Below are positions 46,517-58,743 of a stretch of 64,000 bases of DNA, piece by piece; the first letter of the stretch is position 1, and each line of letters opens with the position of its first letter. The stretch is taken from contig JALLLT010000045.1 of the NCBI GenBank assembly GCA_025266875.1, positions 186,001-250,000 of the forward strand, read 5' to 3'. This stretch comes from Fennellomyces sp. T-0311 (Eukaryota; Mucoromycota; Mucoromycetes; Mucorales; Lichtheimiaceae). A model generated the notes under the pieces. The model searched no databases, was not told the origin of the DNA, and saw nothing but the letters and a program-made list of their open reading frames with translations. Position numbers and translations under genes: made by a program.

Positions 46517-49349
46517 ATGCATATCCTTTCACTCACCGCATCAGCTGCCGCGCTCCTGGCGAGCGTTGCTGTCGCTGCACCTTCAACAAAACTTCTCAGT
46601 TGGGACGAAGCACACAAGAAGGCCAGAGATATCGTCGGTCAAATGTCATTGGACCAAAAGGTCGGTTTGGCTACTGGCATGGGATGGGAGAAGACTCTTT
46701 GCGTCGGCAATACTTTTGCAACCGAGAACCCCGACTTCCCATCGCTGTGTCTTCAAGATGGTCCTCTCGGCATTCGTTTTGCAAACAATGTCACTGCCGG
46801 CGTTTCCGGTATCACCGCCGCTGCTTCGTGGGACAAGGACCTTCTCAATAAACGTGGTACCTACATGGGTTCAGAATTCAGACAAAAGGGTATCCATATG
46901 GCTCTTGGTCCTTGTGTTGATATTATGCGTTCCCCACGCGGTGGCAGAGGCAAGTATCAGACCTGTTTTTCTCCAAATGTAAAATTAAGAGTCTAACATC
47001 AAACTTGAATATAGGCTGGGAAGGTTTCGGTGAAGACCCCTATCTTCAAGGTGTCGCTGGCTCTCAGACCGTTGAGGGTATCCAATCTCAAGGCGTGGTA
47101 TGTTCGACTGACGAAGTACTATATAGCAACGAGTTCTAAGTAATTACTTCCAATTTTAGATTGCCGTCGCCAAGCATTTCGTACTTAACAACCAGGAAAC
47201 TAACCGTAAAAATGTAAGCCACAAAATGTAACGTTGCAATTACGTATACTTACTGCATTTTATAGTCGACCTCGAACGCTGACAACCGCACTTTGCATGA
47301 AGTCTACATTTGGCCTTACGCTAGAATGGTTGAAGCTGGTCTCGGTGGTGTCATGTGCAGTTATAACCAGCTACACGGTACATGGGCATGCGAGAATGAA
47401 TATATTTTGGACACCGTGTTGAAGGGACAGCACAACTTCCGAGGTCTCGTCATGTCTGATTGGGGAGCTCAAATGTCTAACCAACCTTCTGCCAATGCCG
47501 GTTTGGATATGACCATGCCTGTAAGTCACTATTGGTCTAAATTTACATTTCACAATTCATAATTAATCGATTATTCCGGGTTGCTAGGGTGACATTGTTA
47601 TGGGCGACGGATATTCCTGGTGGGGTTCCAACTTGACTAAGGCTGTCGAGGATGGTGAAGTTCCCGAGGAACGCGTAAGTTTTATAATCCATAGACATCT
47701 ACGCAGTTCCACTCATTATAGTATCAATCCTAGGTCACTGACATGGCCGAACGCATCGCTGCTGCTTACTATAAGATGCGTCAAGATAAGGTACATGATG
47801 GTTCACAAGTGTTGTTTATTTGCATACAATACTAAACGGAAAGCAATGCTACAGGGTTTCCCCGAAATTGCGGTTAACAGTTTCCACCGTGAGGAGGCAC
47901 CTGAAGTTCTCATTGATGGTATCGAGGAGCATGTCCAGATTACACGTCAAATTGGTGCTGCTGCCACTGTTGTCCTGAGCAACGACGGTGTCCTTCCTTT
48001 GGGCAATGGCATTAAAAAGATTGCCCTCATTGGTAGTGATGCTGGACCAATTCCTCAGTAAGTTAAAAAAAAAACTTCATCATCATGTAATATTTTACTC
48101 TTGGCTAATTTCTTCTGTTAAAGGGGTCTCCAAGGTTGTCCTGATCAAAGCTGCGGTGAAGGTCATCTTGCTATGGGTTGGGGTTCTGGTACCACTGATT
48201 TCCCATACCTCATTACTGTGAGTACAAAATGTGGTGTAACTTTCTGTCTGACAAAACGGCTTACCTCATCTATTTCAGCCTACTGATGGTATCACTGCTC
48301 GCGCTGGTGATGCTATTGAAGTTGTGTACTCCTATGATGACTATGACCTTGAAACTGCCGCTGCACTCGCAGCCGATGCTGATGTTGCTATCGTCTTCTC
48401 TATGGCTGACTCCGGTGAAGAATACCTTGTAGTCGATGACAATGTTGGTGATCGCAAAAACATGTCTCTCTGGCACAATGGCGACAACTTGGTACGAAAT
48501 GTATAATGATGTAGAACACCAATGTTTATCTTATTGCCCTATTCTTATTAGATTCAAGCTGTGGCTGATGCCAATGAAAACACCGTTGTTGTTCTTAACA
48601 CTGTTGGTGCCGTTCTCATGCCATGGGCCGATTCCGTCAAGTCAATTGTATGGGGAGGTCTCGCTGGTCAAGAATCTGGTAACGCTCTTGCTGATGTTCT
48701 ATTTGGTGATGTCAACCCCTCTGGCCGTCTTCCATTTACCATTGCTAAGAACGAGGAAGATTATGGTGCTACTATTGATCCCAACTTCGAAGTAGGTTAC
48801 TATCAGGATGTGATAGTGTAAGATACTAATTAAGTTTCATAATAGGTTGTTTATCATGAAGGTCTTGAAGTCGGTTATAAGCATTTTGATGCCCAGGGTA
48901 TTGAGCCTCTCTTCGCCTTTGGTCACGGTCTGTCATACTCCACTTTTGAATACAGCGATCTCAAGGTGAAGGCCAAGAAGCATCACAAGAAGGGCGCATC
49001 TGTTACTGCTACTGTTACTATTACCAACACCGGTGGTCTCGATGGCGCTGAAGTTGCTCAAGCCTACATCCAATTCCCTGATGGCGTTGGTGCTCCTCCC
49101 AAGCAGCTCCGTGGCTTCGAGAAGGTCAAGATCCGCGCTGGCAAGAAGACCAAGGTTACCTTCCAGTTCAGCGACACCGAATTGAGCTACTTCGAGGAAT
49201 CCGAGGAGGCCTGGAAGGTTGGTTTTCTTTTGTGATTGATGAAGTACCTGGAGCTAACAAATATGTAATAGGTTCCTTCTGGAGAATTCACCGTCCACAT
49301 TGGTGCTAGCAGCCGCGACATCCGCGAGTCTGCCAGCTTCACTTTGTAA
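46517..49349 (+). CDS. GH3 beta-glucosidase, copy 2 (secreted)
   Basis: The same GH3 layout as copy 1, about 720 aa: signal peptide MHILSLTASAAALLASVAVA, barrel domain with nucleophile in GLVMSDWGAQMSN, sandwich domain with acid/base Glu in MADSGEEYL, and fibronectin-like C-terminus. The first exon is 46517-46949. Its intron (46950-47014) begins with GC (AG/GCAAGT), whereas the equivalent introns of the other three copies begin with GT. It has an extra intron near the 3' end (49218-49271) that the others lack. The linker before the last domain is unusually basic (KVKAKKHHKKG). The promoter carries the shared 13-bp box 186 bp before the ATG. Confidence 0.95.
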
Positions 49350-50817
49350 GTGAAGTGATAGAAGATCTGGCTATCTGCAAAATCAACCCCTATGGAGCTA
49401 GTTTCTCCTTTCTTCACCTAGCGAATTTAAACAAAAGCCATTATTATTTATCTGAAGTACCCATAATATTCGCTTTATCAAATAAACCATAATTTTTTTG
49501 GCACTTACTTGGTTAAACATGTTGCATTATAGTTGGAAAAAACATGCCAAAATCTTAACATTCGCGTTACGTAGTACTGGGCAAAAAGCTTGGTCCACAG
49601 ATAATACGTACGATTTCTATAAAATAATAGTATGCAGTGGCTACCGAAAAGTGGTATATCGCTACCGTAAAAAAGATTTTATTGTTTATTTTACATGGAA
49701 GTAAGTACTAACGGTATAAACTTAACATATGCCTCAGAGAAATATTGCCTCGTAAGGTATATTATAGACTATCATTTTTTGGCACCGCCATTCGAGGCGG
49801 AGCATCACACTATACATTTCGTCCGATTTTGTACATTTTAGAACATCTTTTGTCCAAACATGGACTTTTATCGTTCGAAGAACGATCGTGTAGCACAAGC
49901 CCAGTTATCATTAATGTGGATATAATTAAGTAGGTGCTAACCGAATTGAGCACTTTGGATTTTCGAGACATCACAAAGCCTCGTGATTACGAAAGGTACT
50001 TGTTTTATAGAGATGGGTTTCCTTGAAAAGTTTACATGTACATTTGTTGAAAGTCATTTATAGAGTTTGATATGTGTAACGAGTTTGTAAAACTGCCAAA
50101 CCTACCCACATGTTAATTCACTTAATACTTAAGGTAGATGTTACTGTATGTGTGGAATGTACGAACTTCACATGTCATTTAGCTACACAGGCGGCAGGGC
50201 ATTGACAGTTTCGTCAAAAATATTTGAAGCGTGAGGTATCTCTAATAACTGGAGTCTGTACCATAGGATCACATAATCGATCTTCCTTGTATTACACAGA
50301 TCGCTTGGGTTTTTCTGCATGATGGTATTTCCTGAAATTCTCCGAAAGGATTCATCGTTGCGTATATACAACCTTGCAGCACTTTTATCCCGTGCGATAT
50401 CACTGAAACTATACCCGGTACATGTGTGCTGGGAGCTGTGAACCGCCTAGTTGAGCGAAACCAATGCAGGAAGGTGCTACATAAACTGCTCAGGGCCAAT
50501 GTCGTTTGAGGCAGAATTTCTGGTGGGAAATGGAAAAAGAAGGTTTACCACGGTAGAAACAGAAGAAAGGCCCCTTATTTTGCGCGGAAAAAAACATAGT
50601 ATGACTCCTGTTGTCATCGCTCCAATGATGACTTAATCGAGAAAAAAATACTTCCAAACGTTCGCACGTACAAAGTCAACCTCATGGCATCCTCAGAAAT
50701 TCTATTGTGGGATTGTAAGTAGAAAAAAAGTATAAAAGAGTGGATTGCAAATTGTCGGCTGGCATATCATCTCACTAATTAATACCATTTTTATATAAAA
50801 TCTGATTACTTGGAGTA
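49350..50817. promoter_or_regulatory. Spacer and promoter of GH3 copy 3
   Basis: 1.47 kb without supported genes. Promoter elements near the right end are ATAGTATGACTC (50596-50607), TTCGCACGTACAAAG (50661-50675) and TATAAAAG (50731-50738). The first two recur in the same order before copy 4. Confidence 0.6.
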
Positions 50818-53553
50818 ATGATATTCTCTTCGTTGACTTCAATTGCTGTATTCGCCCTTGGACTGGCCCAAGCTGCTCCTACTGACGGTTCAAGAACATG
50901 GGAAGAAGCATATGCCAAAGCAGAGCAAGTTGTCAGCCAAATGTCAATCGAGCAAAAAGTCGGCCTTACAACCGGTATTGGCTGGGAGAAAACCAACTGT
51001 GTTGGCAATACCCATGCTAGCGAAGATCCTTTCTTCCCTTCGCTGTGTCTCCAAGATGGTCCCTTAGGAACACGATTCGCCGACAATGCAACGGCTGGGG
51101 TATCGGGCATCAACGCCGCTGCTTCGTTTGATCGCGAATTGATGTACAAGCGTGCGGAATATATTGGTGAAGAGTCCCGTGGTAAAGGTGTCCACATCCA
51201 GCTAGGTCCTTCAGTCGACCTTCTTCGTGCACCACATGGTGGCAGAGGTAACTTTGAATTACTATTTCTCGTCTACTAATGCAGTGTTAGTTCTAATACT
51301 GATTGTAAATTTAAGGTTGGGAGGCCTTCGGCGAGGATCCTTATCTTCAAGGTGTCAGTGGTTACGAGTTTGTCAGAGGTATCCAGGACCAGAATGTGGT
51401 AAGTATTACTCTTCTATCATCATCCCAGACCTCGTATGTATTTTTTTTATCACCCAACACATTGGTGTTTTATTTAGATTGCTACAGCCAAGCACTATAT
51501 TCTGAACAACCAGGAGACAAACAGAACTACAGTAGGACCTATAACAACTACGTGTGCTAATTGATGAAATCGTTTTAACATGTTTTATTTAGTCTAACTC
51601 CATCACTGATGAACGTACTCTCCACGAAATATACGCTTGGCCCTACGCTAAGATGATAGAAGCTGGACTTGGTGCAGTTATGTGCAGCTACAACTATATC
51701 AATGATATTTATGCCTGTGAAAACGATTACGCCTTGAACACAGTCTTAAAGGGAGATCTTGACTTTAAAGGCTTTGTAATGTCTGACTGGGGCGCTACAC
51801 ATTCCACTGCACCATCTGCCAACAATGGCCTCGATATGACTATGCCGGTAAATTTTATTTTTTCCGGGCCTTAATTAGATTCGTCATGCTAAACTCAATT
51901 TACCTGTACGTATAGGGTGACATTGTTATGGGTGATGGCTATTCTTGGTTCGGCCCAAATTTGACAGCTGCAGTTGAAAATGGTGATGTTTCGGAAGAAA
52001 GAGTAAGTGCTGACATCATTTATATCACTAAAGAGTATTTTCCTCAAACTAAAAGCACTAGCTTACTGACATGGCCATGCGTATTGCCGCCGCTCATTTT
52101 AAAGTTGGTCAGGATAAGGTATGAAGTCCAAAATTCGAGCTCCAGCTTAATTCGTGCGCATATGAAGACTAACTTCCTTTTGTGTTTCTCTTTGAAGGAC
52201 TTCCCCGAGACAACGCTTCGAAGCTTCGATCGCGATGCTGCCCCAGAAGTTGTTGTGTCCGACGATCATGCTGACATTGTACGCGAAATCGGTGCAGCAT
52301 CTGTTGTTGTTCTCACCAACGACGGTATCTTGCCTCTCTCAAGCGACGGGCTCAGCAAGATTGCAATCATTGGAAGTGACGCTGCTCAACCTTCACTGTG
52401 AGTTATATGCAATTTGATCAATACCATTCCTGACAAATATTAATAGCGGTCTTAACTCTCCTGACTGTGCTGATCAGGGATGCAGCGATGGCACTTACTC
52501 CATGGGTTGGGGATCTGGCTCTGTTGATTACCCTTATCTTATTGATGTGAGTATTTTTTACCGATAGTACATTTTATCCTTTGACTAATCCTTATTGGTA
52601 GCCTACTCAAGGTATCTCAAATCGTGCTGGTGAATCTGTTGAAATCGTTACCAGTTATGATGACTGGGACACAGAGGCCGCCGCAGAAGCAGCTCTGGAT
52701 GCTGATATTGCCTTTGTATTTGCGAAAGCTCCAGCTGGTGAAGAATATATCATGGTTGAAGGCAACCATGATCGTCAAAACTTGAGCTTATGGCATAATG
52801 CCGATAACTTGGTAAGTGAATGCCGGATTGTAAGATCAAGTACTCATTGACATCGTGATCATCCAGATCCAAGCTGTTGCTGACGTTAATGAAAACACCG
52901 TTGTGGTAATTCACTCTACTGGTCCAGTTCTGATGCCATGGCTCGATAGCGTCCGAAGCGTTGTATGGCCAGGTCTCCCTGGTCAAGAAACGGGTAATTC
53001 GCTAGCTGATGTACTTTTCGGCGATGTAAACCCATCTGGACGCTTGCCCTATACTATTGCCAAGAACGAAGAAGATTACCCGGCCGACATCTCGCTCGAG
53101 TATGATATCGAATACGCAGAAAAGCTTCTTGTTGGTTATCGACACTTTGATGCCAACGGTATCGAACCATTGTTCCCCTTCGGCCACGGGCTCTCATACT
53201 CTTCATTTGAATATGAAAAGCTTAAGATCAATACCAACCGCGGTTGCCGTGATACCATGGCAACCGCCACGGTGTTTGTGCGTAACACTGGCGATGTCGA
53301 CGGTGCAGAAATTCCTCAGGCATATATTGGCTTCCCAGAGGATGCTGGTGAGCCACCGAAGGTTCTCCGTGGCTTTGAAAAAATATACTTGAAGGCTGGC
53401 CAGAAGCGCAAGGTTACCTTTGAATTTCGCAAGATAGACTTAAGCATCTGGGATGTCGACTCGCGTTCTTGGGAAACACCAGAAGGAGAATACACGATCT
53501 ATATTGGTGCTAGCAGCCGTGACATCCGTCAGACTGGTACCTTTACATTGTAA
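50818..53553 (+). CDS. GH3 beta-glucosidase, copy 3 (secreted)
   Basis: A complete GH3 gene of about 720 aa. The signal peptide (MIFSSLTSIAVFALGLAQA) is very like that of copy 4. The nucleophile Asp is in [12 protein letters not shown]. The acid/base Glu is kept, but its loop reads KAPAGEEY in place of ADSGEE, and the following segment is one residue shorter (GNHDRQNLSLWHN). The last exon runs uninterrupted from about 52866 to 53553, so the intron that copies 1 and 2 have before the VGYRHF motif is missing. The first exon is 50818-51247, the same length as in copy 4. Sequence, intron pattern and promoter all make it the sister of copy 4. Confidence 0.95.
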
Positions 53554-56046
53554 TAGTATCCATAGAAGATCGCTCTATCTTCAGGGTATTGCTTCTTATT
53601 GCCACTGTTAGCAAATAAAAAACATTTACCAATATACATACTTAACTTATTTCTCGCTTTTACATGAAAAATAAAAAAGTAACATACGCCACTGGACTTC
53701 ATGCAGATCCCTTTCTTATAAAGAGCACACTTCTGGTGCACATAGCCATCGTAATGCATGCTATTTCACTTCACAATCCGTTTGTTATGTGTACAGATAG
53801 TGTTTCCGCAGTTCCAACTCCCACAATATCTGTGTTTCATGAAGTGGATGACAGTACCGTTCTTTCTTTCTTACTCGATGCCGCTGTGATCAATACGTCT
53901 GCCGAGGCCAGGGGCCGCTACATGAACTACGTTATGGCGTAAAATCTTCATCATCGCTACAGTTCTCTAAGGAACAGGTCCTCGGGTATCTGCAGCTCCC
54001 GCCGACCGACATACTAACTCCTGAGGCAAAAAGTGATCATAGTCATCCTCCCATTTTCCATCTATAATGTACGTATTAACACTTCCTCATGTCACCCAAG
54101 CAAACCTGGGAAGTATTCTCCCATACGTGAGGGATTAATTATCCTCCTTGACTTTGACCAGATATATGCACGATACTAGCCATACACTACTTAATATGTA
54201 ACTGTCAGACATTATTCGCTCGTTTACTTCAATTGTTCAAAAGTCATAATTTATTCTATGAGAATTAATAGACCTGCTCCTAAAGATATTAGGGCTTTCC
54301 CTTGCGGCTCGAATACTTCGTTACATTATTGCAAATGTATGATAAACTACATGCTTGAAAGTTCATAAAGGGTGAAAAAAGCAGGTCTGTGTAGGACTAT
54401 ACTCCTTATGAAACAGGTAACACTAGCTCCGTATTGAAACAAAGCATGTACGTAGTAAAATACTTGAGGTCATTGGAATATATTTTGAGGACACATTTTG
54501 AGCGATAGCGAAAGCGGCCCAACAAGAGTCTGAGATGTATGTATGTTATGTTCCTGTCACAATTAAAAGGATTCTGGAAATGAGCATCGTAATGCTGGAC
54601 CGCTCCAAATCATCGATACCTCTCTCGGAGGGTCGGGCGATGACCAGTGTCGCGGTTTGCGGAAACTACTTATGTTCAATGGTTACGCATTTGTAACACT
54701 GTCCTACTCTCATGACCTCCTCCCATGGATTACCTAAGAACTGAAGCGGGGCAATTCCGCCATTAAATAGACATATAGTTGAACCAACACATTTATAACG
54801 CGAGCTTAATAACATACGTGTGAGTAAGTAAAACTCAGATGCATATATACCAACTTGCGATCAGTAGGCAATTTAACTCGTACAGAAATCGAGAACCTTG
54901 AGGCTTTGGAACATTTTCTCGACCAATCCAAAAGGCATAAGTGTTATTTAAAATGAGTCTTTACACAGTAGCAACGAAAATGTCATGTGTAATATATTGC
55001 TAGATCAGATGCTACAATTATATCGATTGACAGCGATTACTTAGCTGAAGAATAAGTGTCAGATAACAAATAGTTCGACGTTCTAAGCAAATGCACAGCA
55101 AATAGGATAATTTTCAAGTTACTTACCAAACATGGCATATTGTAGCTCGTGAAAAAAAAACGTATGAAACATCAGATAAACGGCTGGTACCAATAAATTG
55201 CACATAGTACTAAACCGAATTAAGGTCATATTAACTAATAGTCTCGACTGACTCTCACTATTAGTAAGAATTAGTTCTTGTCCGTGTCATACATCCTTTC
55301 TCTAAGCCCTGTACTACCGCAAAGGAAGCAAATTATCACAATTAACGAAATTTGATGTCATAGCAAGTTTTTCAATATGTCACCCCAATGAACACCAGGT
55401 TTATAGTGGTGTGGTACATTCGTTCTATTAAAATAGGTACGTATGTAAATTTTATTAATGTTCTCAAAGGTAACCTACTTACATAATCTTTAGGGCACTG
55501 CTGTAAATCCTCAGAATTTGCCATATATTTCAGTTCAGTGCGACCAAGCATGCGAATCTAAGGGCCTTGTACCATGCTGATCTTATCTTCTACTTGCAGT
55601 GGGATTTTTCGGAATAGCCTGGGATATATGTCACCGTGTATCCACAGATTAGTGGCACGTGTTATATTCCCTTTGAAATAACGTACACAATCCACCAACC
55701 AAACATGAGGAACAATTGAAAGTTTGGCATAAAGTACATTTCAAATAAAGAGTGTTACATAAGAGTCACAGGGCCAGTATTTGATCCTGGTGGGAACCAA
55801 GGACAAGGTCTCTACTACACAGGTATCGGAAAAATAAAATTATAGTATGACTCGTTCTTATTGCTATTTACCACAGATTAGCCGTAAAATGGATCTTGGC
55901 AATTCGCACGTACAAAGCAAAACTTCGTCCCGCAATAACTTCTGTGAGACAACAACATCAAACGAAAAGTATATAAGAGGATGGCAGCCCTATATGCGCT
56001 ATGCAGCTAATAGCTGCCCTGCATTTTCCACCTAAACTACGAGAAA
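53554..56046. promoter_or_regulatory. Spacer and promoter of GH3 copy 4
   Basis: 2.5 kb, the longest gap in the GH3 array. A 92-codon frame at 53664-53942 has no recognisable domain and is not called. Promoter elements near the right end are ATAGTATGACTC (55842-55853), TTCGCACGTACAAAG (55903-55917) and TATATAAG (55970-55977). Confidence 0.55.
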
Positions 56047-58743
56047 ATGCTTTTTTCCTCACTGACATCAATCACGATATGCGCAATTGGGCTGGCCCAG
56101 GCTGCGCCAGCAAAGGGCCCTAGGAGCTGGAAAGAAGCCTATGCTAAGGCAGATCAAGTCGTTAGTCAGATGTCGATCGAACAAAAGGTCAATCTTACCA
56201 CGGGTCAAGGATGGGGGATTACAAACTGTGTTGGCAACACCTACGAGGTTAAGGACCCATATTTCCCTTCATTGTGCCTTCAAGATGGTCCACTTGGCAT
56301 ACGATACGCCGATAATGCCACAGCTGGTGTATCCGGTATCAATGCTGCTGCTTCTTTTGACCGTGAGCTCATGTTCAAGCGTGCTCAATATATCGGTAAA
56401 GAAGCATATGGAAAGGGTGTTCATATGCTACTGGGTCCGTCCATCGATATATTCCGAGCACCTCACGGTGGCCGAGGTAAGTAAATACTTCCAAAAATCA
56501 TTTATGCCCAAACTACGCCTAATAACTAATTATTCAATATAGGTTGGGAAGGTTTTGGCGAGGACCCCTATGTACAGGGTGTAAATGGTGTCGAATTCGT
56601 CAAGGGCGTTCAGGGCGAGCATGTTGTATGTATTTTTACACAGCTAGATTCTGCACATTAAATCTCGTTTACTATTTAACGAATTAGATTGTCACGGCTA
56701 AACATTACATTCTGAACAACCAAGAGACTAATCGAAGCTCAGTAAGTCCATACTTTAATTCATCGAAAAAGCTATCCTAAATGCATTATATATAGACCAA
56801 CTCAGTTGCTGATGACCGTACGCTTCATGAGATATATTTATGGCCATATGCTAGAATGGTAGAAGCTGGTGTTGGCTCGGTTATGTGTAGCTATAATCAA
56901 ATTGAACATATCCATGTGTGCGAAAACGAGCGTGTTTTGAACCAAATTCTAAAGGGTGAGCTTGGTTTCCAAGGTTTTGTAGTATCGGACTGGAGTGCCA
57001 CACACTCAACTGCTCCAGCCGCCAATAATGGTCTTGACATGACGATGCCTGTACGATAAGTGGAATCTTATAGTATCTAATTGTAGTCAGAGTTCTCAAT
57101 TGATCTGTATAGGGTGATATCAACTATGGATCAGGCGATTCATGGTTTGGTCCCAATCTCACGGCAGCAGTCGAAAAAGGTGATGTCAGTGAAGAAAGAG
57201 TATGTTACAACCATTTCAAAGGATATACTTTTACTCAATTCATAAGCACATAGCTCCACAATATGGCCACACGTATTGCCGCTGCTCATTTCAAAGTCGG
57301 TCAGGATAAGGTATACTGTCAGAATGTTTCCCATTAATGATTTTATACTTAGCGAGTTGGCCTAATTTGAACGTATGTAGGATTTCCCTGAGACGACTCT
57401 CAGAAGTTTCGACCGTGATGCTTCACCTGAAGTAGTCGTAGCCGATGATCACACTGAAATCGTTCGAGAGATTGGCGCTGCATCTGTTGTTCTTCTATCC
57501 AATGACGGTGTCTTGCCCCTCTCGACTGATGGGCTCAAAAGGATTGCTATTATAGGAAGTGACGCTGCTCCACCTTCACTGTGAGTTATATTTCAGATTT
57601 AAAAGATTTAAAGCTAATATATAGGTAGTGGCCTCAATTCTCCCGACTGCTCCGATCTCGGTTGCAATGATGGAACTCTTTCGATGGGTTGGGGTTCAGG
57701 AACTGTCGACTACCCTTACCTTGTTACTGTATGTTCCCGGTGACCCTACAATTCGAATAATTAACAAGTTGACCCAATATTTATATTAGCCTACTGATGG
57801 TATCACTAAACGCGCAGGTGAATCCGTTGAAATCATCACGAGCTATGATGATTGGGACCTTGATGCTGCTGCAGAAACGGCCAAGAATGCTGATATCGCT
57901 TTTGTGTTTGGCAAAGCAGCTGCTGGTGAAGGATATATACAAGTAGACGGCAACGACGATCGACGAAACTTAAGCTTGTGGAACAACGGTGACAATTTGG
58001 TAAGTGCTTGTGTAATAATGCGCAATGATCTAGGGGTAACATTTGGTCTATAATAGATTCAGGCAGTTGCTGATGCTAACAAAAACACGGTCGTTGTAAT
58101 TCATTCGGTCGGACCCGTTCTTATGCCGTGGTTAGAGAAAGTTCGATCTGTTGTTTGGCCAGGACTTCCCGGTCAAGAGTCCGGAAATTCACTTGCTGAC
58201 ATACTTTTCGGTGATGTAAACCCATCTGGACGTTTGCCTTACACCATTGGAAAGACCGAAGACGACTATAACTTGGACATTTCATTCGAATACGAGATCG
58301 AATATACTGAAAAATTGCTCTTTGGTTACCGACATTTCGATGCCAACAATATCGAACCATTGTTCCCCTTTGGCCATGGATTGTCATACTCCTCTTTCGA
58401 GTACAGCAAGCTCAAGGTCAACACCAACCGTGGTGGTCATAGTACCTTAGCAACAGCTACAGTTTTTGTACGTAATACCGGTGATATCGATGGTGCAGAA
58501 GTTCCACAGGCATACCTTGGCTTCCCAAAAGATGCCGATGAACCACCTAAGGTTCTCCGTGGCTTCGACAAGATTTTATTGAAGGCTGGTCAACAGCGCA
58601 AAGTCACCTTTGAGTTCACCAAGCAAGATCTCAGCATCTGGGATGTTGATTCAAACTCTTGGAAAACACCAAAGGGTGAATATACTATATACATTGGTGC
58701 AAGCAGCCGTGATATTCGCCTGACTGCTACCTTCACTTTGTGA
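56047..58743 (+). CDS. GH3 beta-glucosidase, copy 4 (secreted)
   Basis: A complete GH3 gene of about 720 aa with signal peptide [19 protein letters not shown]. The nucleophile Asp is kept in [12 protein letters not shown], with Gly-to-Ser after the Trp. The acid/base loop reads KAAAGEGY, and the usual LWHN is LWNN, so a His that lines this part of the site in the other copies is replaced by Asn. The segment after the barrel reads [15 protein letters not shown] where copies 2 and 3 have GDIVMGDGYSWWG/FGP. The intron before the VGYRHF-type motif is missing, as in copy 3. Splicing at 57583-57627 requires the second of two adjacent AGs (ATAGGTAG) to keep the frame. It is intact; altered substrate range is possible but unproven. 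Confidence 0.95.

Noticed and set aside
53664..53942. 92-codon frame in the spacer before GH3 copy 4
   Set aside because: No domain, no promoter or splice pattern, and ordinary composition for AT-rich spacer.
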